A stretch of DNA of 64,000 nucleotides from Thermotogae bacterium. GTDB taxonomy: Bacteria > Thermotogota > Thermotogae > Petrotogales > Petrotogaceae. Shown here piece after piece: positions 15,913 through 24,712 of this stretch; position 1 is the stretch's first letter; each line of letters opens with the position of its first letter. The notes under the pieces are model-generated. The model was given only the letters and a program-made list of their open reading frames with translations, did not search any database and was not told the DNA's origin. The stretch is taken from contig JACKPH010000003.1 in the NCBI GenBank assembly GCA_024233675.1, forward strand, positions 186,001 through 250,000. The letters run 5' to 3'. A program made the position numbers and the translations under genes.

Positions 15913-18402
15913 ATGTTTGATAACTTTACCGAAAGAGCAGCAAAAGTCTTTATAGAGGCTCAGAACGAAGCCAAAGAAATGGGTCATCCTTATGTGGGAA
16001 CGGAACATATATTACTGGGACTTCTTAAAGTTTCAGGAAAATATCTTGATTTGATTTTTAAAGAATTCGATATTTCTTATACTAAAATGAAAACAGAAAT
16101 AACAAACGTTGTCGGGACAAATGCTTCACAGTCGATAATAGGTTCTCCTCAGCCTACGCCCCGTGCAAAAAGGATTATAGAGCTTGCTTACGATGAATCC
16201 GAACTTATGGGTTCTTCGCGGATAGACGCAGAACACCTTCTTTTAGGTATTTTCAGAGAAGCCGAAGGTATAGCTTCACATATACTTAAAAGAGTAGGTG
16301 TAAATCTTTCTGATGCAAGAAAGAAATTAACAGATCTCATGCTTAAAGGAGAAATTAATTCTCAGGATAATCCTATCTCTCCGGAAGAAGATTCGGAATC
16401 TGCAAAACAGAAAGCATCAGCTCTGAAGCAGCTCGAAGATTTCGGAACAGATCTTACAGAAAAAGCAAAAAATAAAAATCTTGACCCTGTAGTGGGCAGA
16501 GAAGCAGAAATAAAAAGAGTAATGGAAATTCTTGCAAGAAGAAAAAAGAATAATCCTGTATTGATAGGAGAAGCCGGTGTTGGTAAATCCTCAATTGTTG
16601 AAGGTCTTGCACAGAAAATAATAGACGGTGATGTTCCGGAAGTTCTTAAAACAAAAACTATTTTTTCACTCGATATAACCTCAATGGTTGCAGGTACAAA
16701 ATACAGAGGTGAATTTGAAAAGAGAATGAAAAAATTAATGCAGGTTCTCGAAAAAACTCAGGATATTATTCTTTTTGTTGATGAACTGCATATGATAGTT
16801 GATGCCGGTTCTGCGGAAGGTTCTTCCCTTGATGCTGCTAATGTTCTTAAGCAGCCGCTTGCAAACGGTTCCATAACAATAATAGGTTCAACAACCTCAA
16901 GAGAATACAGAAAATTTATAGAAAAAGATCCTGCGCTTGAAAGACGATTTCAGAAAATTTATGTTTCCGAACCTTCAATTGATGAAGCAACAAAAATTAT
17001 AGAAGGTATTAAATCAAAATACGAATTCCACCACAAAGTTCTTTACACAAAAGATGCCGTGGAATCTGCCGTTAATCTTTCTGTAAGATATATAACAGAC
17101 AGATTTTTACCGGATAAGGCTATAGATGTCATAGATGAGGCAGGTGCTAAAGCAAGACTTGCAGCACTTACTCTTCCGGAAAAACTTAAAAGTGAAACAG
17201 AAAAAATTAAAAAAACAGAGGCAGAAAAAGATTCTCTTATATCTAAAAATGATTTTGATGAAATAGAAAAAATGAATGCCAAAATAGAAAAAATGAAAGA
17301 AACTTATAAGAAAAACTATCTTGACTGGAGAAAAAAGGCTGAAAAAGATGTTATTAACATAAATTCAGAATCAATAGCCGAAGTAATATCCAGCTGGACA
17401 GGAGTTCCGCTTAAAAAACTCGAATCTGTTGAAATGGAAAAACTTCTCAGACTTGAAGCTGTACTTCATGAAAGAGTTATAGGTCAGGAAGAAGCAGTTG
17501 TATCTATTTCTAAAGCCATAAGAAGATCAAGAAGCGGTCTTAAGGATCCGAGAAGACCTATAGGTGTTTTTATGTTCTTAGGCCCTACGGGAGTAGGTAA
17601 AACAGAGCTTGCAAAAACTATAGCAGATTATATGTTCGGAGATCAGAAGGCTCTTCTGAGAATAGATATGAGTGAATACATGGAAAAATTCAATGTTTCA
17701 AGACTTGTAGGAGCTCCTCCCGGATATGTAGGATATGATGAAGGCGGACAGCTTACAGAATCAGTAAGAAGAAAACCTTATTCAGTTGTTCTTCTTGACG
17801 AAATTGAAAAAGCACATCCTGATGTATACAATATTCTTCTTCAGATTATGGATGAAGGAAGACTGACAGATTCTCAGGGCAGAACTGTTGATTTCAGGAA
17901 TACAATAATTATAATGACATCAAATCTCGGATCTGAACAAATTAACAAAACAAAAAAATCTATGGGATTTGTTGAGGACATATCAGCCGAAAAAGATTAT
18001 AAAGAAATAAAATCTCAGGTTATGGACTCTATTAAAAAAGCATTTAAACCTGAATTTGTAAACAGAATGGATGATGTTCTTGTTTTCCATCCGCTTACCA
18101 AAGAAAATTTAAAAGATATTATAAAAATACAGCTCAGCGAACTTGAAAAGAGAATAAACGAAAGAGAAATGAAAGTTGTTTACAACGAAGAAGCTATAGA
18201 ATACATACTGAAAAAAGGTTATGACCCTATATTCGGCGCAAGGCCTCTTAAAAGAGCTATTCAGAGATATCTTGAAGATCCTCTTTCGGAAGAAATACTT
18301 AAGCAGACTTTTAAAACAGGCGACAATATAATAATAAGTTCCAATGAAAATGGTTTGGTATTTAAAAAGAAAGCTACAAGAAAAAGAGTTTCAAAAACCT
18401 AA
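15913..18402 (+). CDS. clpC: ATP-dependent Clp protease ATP-binding subunit ClpC
   Basis: This 829-residue AAA+ unfoldase feeds proteins to ClpP. It has the double Clp N-domain (residues 1-145), a first AAA+ module with Walker A GEAGVGKSS near 219, a short coiled middle domain around 410-470 typical of ClpC rather than ClpB, and a second module with GPTGVGKTE near 557. The ATG at 15913 follows GAGGTG; the GTG at 15904 is inside the Shine-Dalgarno. No mcsA/mcsB/ctsR genes are adjacent, unlike Firmicutes. It starts a run with radA and disA, two bases from radA, as in Thermotoga. Confidence 0.95.
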   Translation: MFDNFTERAAKVFIEAQNEAKEMGHPYVGTEHILLGLLKVSGKYLDLIFKEFDISYTKMKTEITNVVGTNASQSIIGSPQPTPRAKRIIELAYDESELMGSSRIDAEHLLLGIFREAEGIASHILKRVGVNLSDARKKLTDLMLKGEINSQDNPISPEEDSESAKQKASALKQLEDFGTDLTEKAKNKNLDPVVGREAEIKRVMEILARRKKNNPVLIGEAGVGKSSIVEGLAQKIIDGDVPEVLKTKTIFSLDITSMVAGTKYRGEFEKRMKKLMQVLEKTQDIILFVDELHMIVDAGSAEGSSLDAANVLKQPLANGSITIIGSTTSREYRKFIEKDPALERRFQKIYVSEPSIDEATKIIEGIKSKYEFHHKVLYTKDAVESAVNLSVRYITDRFLPDKAIDVIDEAGAKARLAALTLPEKLKSETEKIKKTEAEKDSLISKNDFDEIEKMNAKIEKMKETYKKNYLDWRKKAEKDVININSESIAEVISSWTGVPLKKLESVEMEKLLRLEAVLHERVIGQEEAVVSISKAIRRSRSGLKDPRRPIGVFMFLGPTGVGKTELAKTIADYMFGDQKALLRIDMSEYMEKFNVSRLVGAPPGYVGYDEGGQLTESVRRKPYSVVLLDEIEKAHPDVYNILLQIMDEGRLTDSQGRTVDFRNTIIIMTSNLGSEQINKTKKSMGFVEDISAEKDYKEIKSQVMDSIKKAFKPEFVNRMDDVLVFHPLTKENLKDIIKIQLSELEKRINEREMKVVYNEEAIEYILKKGYDPIFGARPLKRAIQRYLEDPLSEEILKQTFKTGDNIIISSNENGLVFKKKATRKRVSKT

Positions 18403-18404
18403 AA

Positions 18405-19730
18405 ATGAAAAAAGAAAAATATTTTGTATGTAATGATTGTGGATTTGAATCACAAAAATGGTTTGCAAAATGTCCTTCATGTAACTCAATAGGGTCCGCG
18501 GTTGAATTCGCCGCGGACATTGATTCTATACATTCTGAAGATATTTCGGCTTCAGAAATAAAAAGGCTGGACGATAATGTAAAAGTTCCGGAAAGAATTG
18601 TGATAAATAATAACGAAATAAACAGTTTTATGAATGGCGGACTTGTAAAAGGTGCTGTTTATATACTTTCAGGAGAACCCGGAATTGGAAAAAGTACTTT
18701 TGTTTCACAGCTTATCGATATGATTAGTAAAAGTACTCTGTATATATCGGGTGAAGAATCTTCTGATCAGGTACTCAGAAGATTTAAAAGAATGAATATT
18801 AAAAATAAAAATATAGGTTTTGTTTTTGAGACAAATGTTGAAAAAATAATAAATATACTTGAAAAAGAAAAAAATAATTTCGATATTGTTGTTATAGATT
18901 CTGTTCAGACTTTAAGAAGCGGAGATTCTGATTCTTTACCGGGAAGTGTACTTCAGGTAAGGGAATCCTCAAGGAAGCTTACTGAATATGTTAAAGAAAA
19001 TAATATTTCTCTGATTATGATCGGTCATGTTAACAAAGAAGGTGCTATAGCCGGTCCTAAAATTCTTGAACACATGGTTGATTGTGTTTTACAGCTTGAG
19101 CTTGAAAAATCTTCCGGTTTAAGGCTTCTCAGAGTTACAAAAAACAGATACGGTTCCACCGACGAAGTTGTACTTTTTGAAATGACACAAACAGGTCTTA
19201 ATATAATAGAAGATATTTCTAAATATTTTATTTCAGAATATTCCAATGAACCGGGTAATGTTATATGTATAATAAAAGAGGGAAATAAACTTTTTCCTAT
19301 AGAGATACAGGCACTTGTAAGTAATCCTGTTTACGGTAGCCCGAGACGTGTAACTTCCGGTATACCTATAGACAGACTTAATATGATAACAGCTGTTTTG
19401 TCAAAAAAGCTGAAACTTCCTGTTGAAAACAAGGATATTTTTATTAATTCATCCGGCGGAATAAAATTTAATGACAGTTCGGCAGATCTTGCAATCGCTT
19501 TTTCGGTAATATCATCACTTCTTGATATAAAAACCGAAAAACCGGCGGTTTGTTTCGGTGAAGTAGGTCTTGACGGCAATATAAGAAATATTAATCTTTT
19601 GGAAAAAAGAATAGATTTTTCAAAAAGACTTGGTTTTGAACTTATTATCTCTCCGGATTCTTCCGGAAAATTTGATGTTTACAGAGCAAACAACATACGC
19701 GATTTACTGAGGCTGTTTGAGGGGGAATGA
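18405..19730 (+). CDS. radA: DNA repair protein RadA
   Basis: RadA (Sms) is a hexameric ATPase that promotes branch migration in recombination. The N-terminal zinc finger has Cys9, Cys12, Cys23 and Cys26. The RecA-like core has Walker A GEPGIGKST near residue 90 and the RadA-specific KNRYGS segment. The C-terminal third is Lon-protease-like (SSADLAIAFSVISSLL). At 441 residues the length is normal. It starts two bases after the clpC stop and is followed by disA after six bases, so the three are co-translated from one mRNA. Confidence 0.95.
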   Translation: MKKEKYFVCNDCGFESQKWFAKCPSCNSIGSAVEFAADIDSIHSEDISASEIKRLDDNVKVPERIVINNNEINSFMNGGLVKGAVYILSGEPGIGKSTFVSQLIDMISKSTLYISGEESSDQVLRRFKRMNIKNKNIGFVFETNVEKIINILEKEKNNFDIVVIDSVQTLRSGDSDSLPGSVLQVRESSRKLTEYVKENNISLIMIGHVNKEGAIAGPKILEHMVDCVLQLELEKSSGLRLLRVTKNRYGSTDEVVLFEMTQTGLNIIEDISKYFISEYSNEPGNVICIIKEGNKLFPIEIQALVSNPVYGSPRRVTSGIPIDRLNMITAVLSKKLKLPVENKDIFINSSGGIKFNDSSADLAIAFSVISSLLDIKTEKPAVCFGEVGLDGNIRNINLLEKRIDFSKRLGFELIISPDSSGKFDVYRANNIRDLLRLFEGE

Positions 19731-19736
19731 TATTTT

Positions 19737-20831
19737 ATGAACGACGATCTTTTAAAGGCTATCGATCTTCTTGCTCCTGGTAAGAGACTGAGAAAAGGTA
19801 TAGACAGAATAATCGAAGCTAATCTGGGTGCTTTTATTTTTTTTGCGAGTAATCCCGAAGAATATCTTCAGGATGGTCTTATTCAGCTTGGTTTTAAAAT
19901 AGACAGTGATTTTCAGCCGGAAAGAATTTATGAACTTGCTAAAATGGATGGTGCAATTGTTCTTAACAAAGAAGGTACAAGAATTCTTTATGCCAATGCA
20001 CAGATAAATCCCGATAAAAATATTAATTCAAACGAAACAGGTATGAGGCACAGAACAGCAGAAAAAATCTCCATACAGACGGGGGATATTTCTATAGCTG
20101 TATCGAAAAGACGTAATGCTGTTTCTGTTTTTTATAAAAACGGTAAAAATGAACTTTTGCCGGAATCTATTCTTTTCGCGAGATTAAATCAGGAATTAAC
20201 CACAGCACAGAGATATAAACAGAATTTTCTTGATGTGGTTGAATATCTTAATAATGAAGAAAGAAAAAATGACGTTAATTTATACGATGTTGCGGAAACT
20301 ATTTCAAAGGGTCTTATTACAGTAAATATAACGGAAGGTACTGACAGATATCTTACTGAACTCGGTGAGGTGTCCGGAAGCGCTAAACTTGAATATGATG
20401 AAATTTTAAAAACTATTCCGAAACTTGTCGGGTCAATTATTATGGATTATTATGTTAAGGATCTTAAATATCAAAAAAGTGAAGATGCTTTGGAAATATT
20501 TAAAAATGTTCCGGTATCAGAACTTGTAAATCTTTTTACTATAGCAAGGGTTTTAGGTTATGAAGTTTCTTCTGATGATGAACTTGAAGAACATCTCCTT
20601 ATACCGAGAGGATACAGGCTTCTTTATTCAACAAAATTACCTACTGTTGCTGTTAAAAATGTTGTCGATAATTTTAAATATCTTAACAATCTTATGAAAG
20701 CATCTTTCGATGATCTGACAAAAATTTCCGGTATAGGTAAAAGACGTGCCGAAATAATTATTAATACTTTAAACAGGAAAAAGAAAGAAGCAGAGGTGGA
20801 ATTTTTATATGAAGATACTATCAAACAATAA
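19737..20831 (+). CDS. disA: DNA integrity scanning protein DisA, diadenylate cyclase
   Basis: DisA makes cyclic di-AMP from two ATP while bound to branched DNA. The DAC domain shows the DGA motif at 71-73 and RHR at 104-106, both needed for catalysis. A linker helical domain and a C-terminal helix-hairpin-helix (ISGIGKRRAEIIINTL) complete the octamer-type architecture; 364 residues is the expected size. RadA is known to act with DisA, and the genes are adjacent here. The 3' end overlaps smpB by 23 bases. No c-di-AMP phosphodiesterase or ydaO-type riboswitch is visible in the window. Confidence 0.96.
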   Translation: MNDDLLKAIDLLAPGKRLRKGIDRIIEANLGAFIFFASNPEEYLQDGLIQLGFKIDSDFQPERIYELAKMDGAIVLNKEGTRILYANAQINPDKNINSNETGMRHRTAEKISIQTGDISIAVSKRRNAVSVFYKNGKNELLPESILFARLNQELTTAQRYKQNFLDVVEYLNNEERKNDVNLYDVAETISKGLITVNITEGTDRYLTELGEVSGSAKLEYDEILKTIPKLVGSIIMDYYVKDLKYQKSEDALEIFKNVPVSELVNLFTIARVLGYEVSSDDELEEHLLIPRGYRLLYSTKLPTVAVKNVVDNFKYLNNLMKASFDDLTKISGIGKRRAEIIINTLNRKKKEAEVEFLYEDTIKQ

Positions 20832-21261
20832 AAAAGCTTTTTATGATTATATAATTCTTGAAAAATTTGAAGCAGGTATAGAACTTTTCGGTTCAGAGGT
20901 TAAATCTATAAAAGAAGGCCGGGCCAATCTTAAAGACGGATTCTGCAGAATACAGAAGAACGAGGTTTTTATGTACAATACTCATGTAAGTCCATATGTA
21001 AACGCCTCTATTTTTAACCACGCTCCGGAAAGAGTACGTAAACTTCTTATGCATAAAAGAGAAATTATAAAGCTTAACAACAAGATAAAAGAAGGCGGAC
21101 TTACACTTGTTCCCACAAAAATTTACTCAAATGAAAAAGGACTTATAAAAGTTGAAATCTGTCTTGCAAAAGGTAAAAAAAGTTATGATAAACGGGATGC
21201 ACTTGCAAAAAAAGATTTTCAGAAGAAATTAAATAAAAAAGTTAAATATGACAATTTGTGA
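20809..21261 (+). CDS. smpB: SsrA-binding protein SmpB
   Basis: SmpB escorts tmRNA to stalled ribosomes. The 150-residue protein has the OB-fold core (NKKAFYDYIILEKFEAGIEL, FGSEVKSIKEGRANLKDGF) and the basic C-terminal tail (YDKRDALAKKDFQKKL) that enters the decoding centre. The ATG at 20809 follows AGAGGTGG and overlaps the end of disA by 23 bases. tmRNA itself is not in this window. Confidence 0.96.
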   Translation: MKILSNNKKAFYDYIILEKFEAGIELFGSEVKSIKEGRANLKDGFCRIQKNEVFMYNTHVSPYVNASIFNHAPERVRKLLMHKREIIKLNNKIKEGGLTLVPTKIYSNEKGLIKVEICLAKGKKSYDKRDALAKKDFQKKLNKKVKYDNL

Positions 21262-21270
21262 GGTAATTTT

Positions 21271-22185
21271 ATGAATTATGCAATTGAAATAGATAATCTT
21301 TCAAAAAAATTCGGAAATTTTTATGCTGTAAACAATGTTTCTTTTTCAGTTGAAAAGGGTAAAATTTACAGTCTTTTAGGTCCTAACGGTGCAGGAAAAT
21401 CTACTATAATGAAGATTCTTTCAACACTTATGTATCCTACTTCCGGAAAAGTAAAAATTAATAACTATGATGTTGTACATAACAAGAAAAAAATAAGACC
21501 TATTATTTCTCTTGTTTCTGACTATACTGTTCTTGAAGATGATCTCACTCCATATGAAAATCTTAAGATGTTTTTGGATATTTCAAAAAGAAAAATTGAT
21601 AAACCTTTTATAAACAGTCTTCTTGAAGATTTCGGGTTAAGTATATATAAAAACAGACTTACAAAAAACCTTTCATCGGGAAATAAGCAGAAACTTAATA
21701 TTGCAAGATCTCTTGTAAAAAATCCGGAAATTCTTCTTCTTGATGAACCTACTAATGCTATAGATATAGAAACTTCAAGGTTTATAAGAGAATACATAAT
21801 AGAAAAAAATGTAAAAGATAATCTTACGGTTTTACTTTCGTCACATTATATATGGGAAGCAGAACAGCTTTCATCAGAAGTTATAATTATTAATGAAGGA
21901 AAAATTGCGGAAAAAAATTCTATTGATTCTCTTATGGCAAAGTACAAAAACAAGTTTAATATTTATGAATTGGAAATAAATAACGAAAAAGACTATATTA
22001 ATCTTAAATCACAGGACAAAATAAATATAGTTAAACCGCTTTCAAACGGAAAAACTGTTATTTCACTTGAAGAAAATCATTCGTACGATTTTTCTCTGTT
22101 TAAACCTAAAAAAATGACTCCGTCACTTGAAGATGTTTATACTAATATAATTAATGAACATAATAAAAAGGTAAAACAACTTTAG
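21271..22185 (+). CDS. ABC transporter ATP-binding protein
   Basis: A single-domain ABC ATPase of 304 residues, with Walker A GPNGAGKST, signature LSSGNKQKLNIAR and Walker B EILLLDEPTNAID. The C-terminal 80 residues form the extra domain typical of ABC-2 exporters (DrrA/NatA-like). No permease gene is adjacent, so its partner must be encoded elsewhere. It follows smpB by nine bases and closes this transcription unit, its stop lying in the terminator hairpin. Confidence 0.85.
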   Translation: MNYAIEIDNLSKKFGNFYAVNNVSFSVEKGKIYSLLGPNGAGKSTIMKILSTLMYPTSGKVKINNYDVVHNKKKIRPIISLVSDYTVLEDDLTPYENLKMFLDISKRKIDKPFINSLLEDFGLSIYKNRLTKNLSSGNKQKLNIARSLVKNPEILLLDEPTNAIDIETSRFIREYIIEKNVKDNLTVLLSSHYIWEAEQLSSEVIIINEGKIAEKNSIDSLMAKYKNKFNIYELEINNEKDYINLKSQDKINIVKPLSNGKTVISLEENHSYDFSLFKPKKMTPSLEDVYTNIINEHNKKVKQL

Positions 22186-22202
22186 GTTGTTTTACTTTTT
22201 TT
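22171..22202 (+). terminator. Rho-independent terminator of the clpC-radA-disA-smpB unit
   Basis: GTAAAACAAC and GTTGTTTTAC (22171-22180 with 22186-22195, loop of 5 that includes the stop codon) are followed by seven T residues. Confidence 0.9.
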
Positions 22203-22221
22203 ATTTATATGAGGTGTATAT

Positions 22222-22908
22222 ATGAGACTTGATAAATTTTTAAGTGATTCAGGACTTTTTACAAGAAATGATGCAAAAAAATTTATAAAAAACAAAAAAA
22301 TTTCTGTTGACGGTATTTTTATTACCGATCCGTCTTTTCAGATTTCGGAAAACAGTTGTGTTTATTTTGAAGGCAGAAAAATTGAACCTTATCATAATAT
22401 ATATATTATGATCAACAAACCTTCGGGATATGTTTCTGCAAATTCAGACAGCAGATACCCGTGTATTACGGAGCTTATAGACCATCCTTACAAAAATGAT
22501 TTAGCCGTTGCCGGAAGACTTGATATTGATGTAACAGGTCTTGTTTTACTCTCCAATGACGGAAATTTCGTACATAATGTTATTTCCCCTAAAAAAAATA
22601 TTATGAAAAAATATAAAATTTTACATGACGGAATTTTAAATGAGGAAAAAAAATTAATTCTTACTTCCGGAATAGACTTTAAGGAATACCGCTCTTCTGA
22701 AGCTATTGTTGAAATAATCAATGATAAAGAATTTTTCCTTTCTATTCATGAAGGAAAATACCATCAGGTAAAACGTATGGTAAAATATATAGGACTTAAT
22801 CTTATAAAGCTTGAAAGAACTGCCGTAGGCGGACTTAACCTTGATATAAATATAGGTGATTACAGGCTTCTGAATGAAGATGATATCAAATTAATCTTCG
22901 GATACTGA
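22222..22908 (+). CDS. RsuA/RluB-family pseudouridine synthase
   Basis: This enzyme isomerises a uridine in rRNA to pseudouridine. It has an N-terminal S4 RNA-binding domain (MRLDKFLSDSGLFTRNDAKK) and a catalytic domain with the motif GRLDIDVTGLVLLSNDG, placing the catalytic aspartate at 101. At 228 residues it is the short RsuA/RluF-like class; whether it acts on 16S or 23S rRNA cannot be decided. The ATG follows GAGGTG, right after the upstream terminator, and an ABC-F gene follows by nine bases. Confidence 0.9.
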   Translation: MRLDKFLSDSGLFTRNDAKKFIKNKKISVDGIFITDPSFQISENSCVYFEGRKIEPYHNIYIMINKPSGYVSANSDSRYPCITELIDHPYKNDLAVAGRLDIDVTGLVLLSNDGNFVHNVISPKKNIMKKYKILHDGILNEEKKLILTSGIDFKEYRSSEAIVEIINDKEFFLSIHEGKYHQVKRMVKYIGLNLIKLERTAVGGLNLDINIGDYRLLNEDDIKLIFGY

Positions 22909-22917
22909 GGTGATTTT

Positions 22918-24699
22918 ATGTTAATAAGACTCGAAGAAATTTCTCATAATTTCGGTGATCAGGATTTATTTTATGATGTAAATCTACCGGTTTATGAAAA
23001 CGACAGAATTGCTCTTATAGGGCAGAACGGTTCAGGTAAAACAACACTTTTAAAAATTATGGAAGGTGAAACGGAACCGTCTGACGGTCAGATAATAAAA
23101 AGTAAAAATTTAAAAATAGGCTTTTTAAAACAATTCAGAATTGAAAATCCCGAAGAGGATGTTTATTCATATGTTGAAAAAAGTATAGAAGGAGATGTTG
23201 ATGATATTCTTCTGGAAAAATCCACGAAAAGTATTCTGAACGGACTCGGATTCAGGGAAGATGATTGGAGCAGAGCGGTAAAATCATTAAGCGGAGGAGA
23301 ACTTACAAGAATATCTCTCGGTAAAACTCTTGCCGGAACGCATAATCTTCTGCTGCTTGACGAGCCTACAAACCATCTTGATCTCTATTCCATAAAATGG
23401 CTTGAAAGATATCTCATGAATTATAAAGGAGCTATTATTCTTGTTTCTCATGACAGAAATTTTATAAAAAACATATGTAATAAATACTGGGAACTTAATA
23501 ATTATAATGTATGGGACTTCAAAGGTACTTATGACAAATATATTTCCCAGAGAGAAAATTATATTATGACAACAGAAGCAAAAAAAGCCAATCTTATGAA
23601 AGAAATAGAAAGAACAGAAAAAATGATAGAAAGATTTAAAAAATGGGCAACACCGAAAATGGTAAGGCAGGCTATAATAAGGGAAAGAACCCTAAATAAA
23701 CTGAAAAAAGAATTCGAAGAAATAAATGAAATAACAGAAGATTCGAATATAAAAATAAAAATTCCGGAACCTTCTCTGACAGGATATAAAGTTCTTACGG
23801 TAAAAAATCTTTCTTTCGGATATGATAATGAAACTATTTTAAAAAATATTTCATTTGAGGTAAACGAAGGTGAGAAGGTTTCTATTATAGGTAAAAACGG
23901 ATGCGGAAAAAGTACACTTTTAAAAATTTTAATGGACAAATTAAAACAGAAAAGCGGAGAATTTGAATGGGGTTACAATATAAAAATAGGTTATCTGGAT
24001 CAGGTAATATCATCTTTTGATAAAAACAATACAGTTCTTAAAGAAGTCTGGAAAATCGTTGAAATGTGGCCTGATTATGAAGTAAGAAAATATATAGGCA
24101 GATTCGGATTTACCGGAGATAATGTTTTTAAAGATATAAACACTCTTTCCGGAGGAGAACTCACACGTCTTGCACTTGCCAAACTTATTCTTACAAAACC
24201 TAATATACTTATTCTCGATGAACCTACAAATCATCTTGATATTTTAACAGTGCAGGCACTTGAAGAAACTTTAAAAGATTTTAAAGGTTCCATTATATTA
24301 GTTTCACATGATGAAACTTTGCTGAAAAATCTTTCTGATAAATTTGTTTTTATAAACGAAGGTTTTTCTTCGGTTTCTGATAATCTCGATGATTTTATTT
24401 CAGTAATAAAAGAAGATTCATTTAAAATTAAGAAAGATAAAAAAAATATTATTGATTATGAGGAAGATAAAAAACAGAAAAACAGAAAGAGATTTCTTGA
24501 AAGACGATTAGAAGATATAAGGGCTCTTGCTGAAGATTATTTTCATGAACTTGATGCTGTTGAGAAAGAAATGTATAAAAATGCAACAGATTATTCTAAA
24601 ATAACTAAACTGACAGAGAAAAAATCAGAACTTGAAAAATTTATCGATGATATAGAAAAAGAAGAAAAAGAAATTAATTCCGAATTACTTAATTATTAG
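22918..24699 (+). CDS. ABC-F family ATPase (Uup/EttA-type)
   Basis: A 593-residue soluble protein with two ABC modules and no membrane helices: Walker A GQNGSGKTT near 39 and GKNGCGKST near 330, signatures LSGGELTRISLG and LSGGELTRLALA, and DEPTNHLD twice. The basic linker (about residues 215-290) and a C-terminal coiled coil (RKRFLERRLEDIRALAEDY) resemble Uup. ABC-F proteins bind the ribosomal E site and rescue or modulate translation; some confer antibiotic protection. The exact subfamily is inference. Confidence 0.9.
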   Translation: MLIRLEEISHNFGDQDLFYDVNLPVYENDRIALIGQNGSGKTTLLKIMEGETEPSDGQIIKSKNLKIGFLKQFRIENPEEDVYSYVEKSIEGDVDDILLEKSTKSILNGLGFREDDWSRAVKSLSGGELTRISLGKTLAGTHNLLLLDEPTNHLDLYSIKWLERYLMNYKGAIILVSHDRNFIKNICNKYWELNNYNVWDFKGTYDKYISQRENYIMTTEAKKANLMKEIERTEKMIERFKKWATPKMVRQAIIRERTLNKLKKEFEEINEITEDSNIKIKIPEPSLTGYKVLTVKNLSFGYDNETILKNISFEVNEGEKVSIIGKNGCGKSTLLKILMDKLKQKSGEFEWGYNIKIGYLDQVISSFDKNNTVLKEVWKIVEMWPDYEVRKYIGRFGFTGDNVFKDINTLSGGELTRLALAKLILTKPNILILDEPTNHLDILTVQALEETLKDFKGSIILVSHDETLLKNLSDKFVFINEGFSSVSDNLDDFISVIKEDSFKIKKDKKNIIDYEEDKKQKNRKRFLERRLEDIRALAEDYFHELDAVEKEMYKNATDYSKITKLTEKKSELEKFIDDIEKEEKEINSELLNY

Positions 24700-24712
24700 C
24701 CGGAGGTATAAA

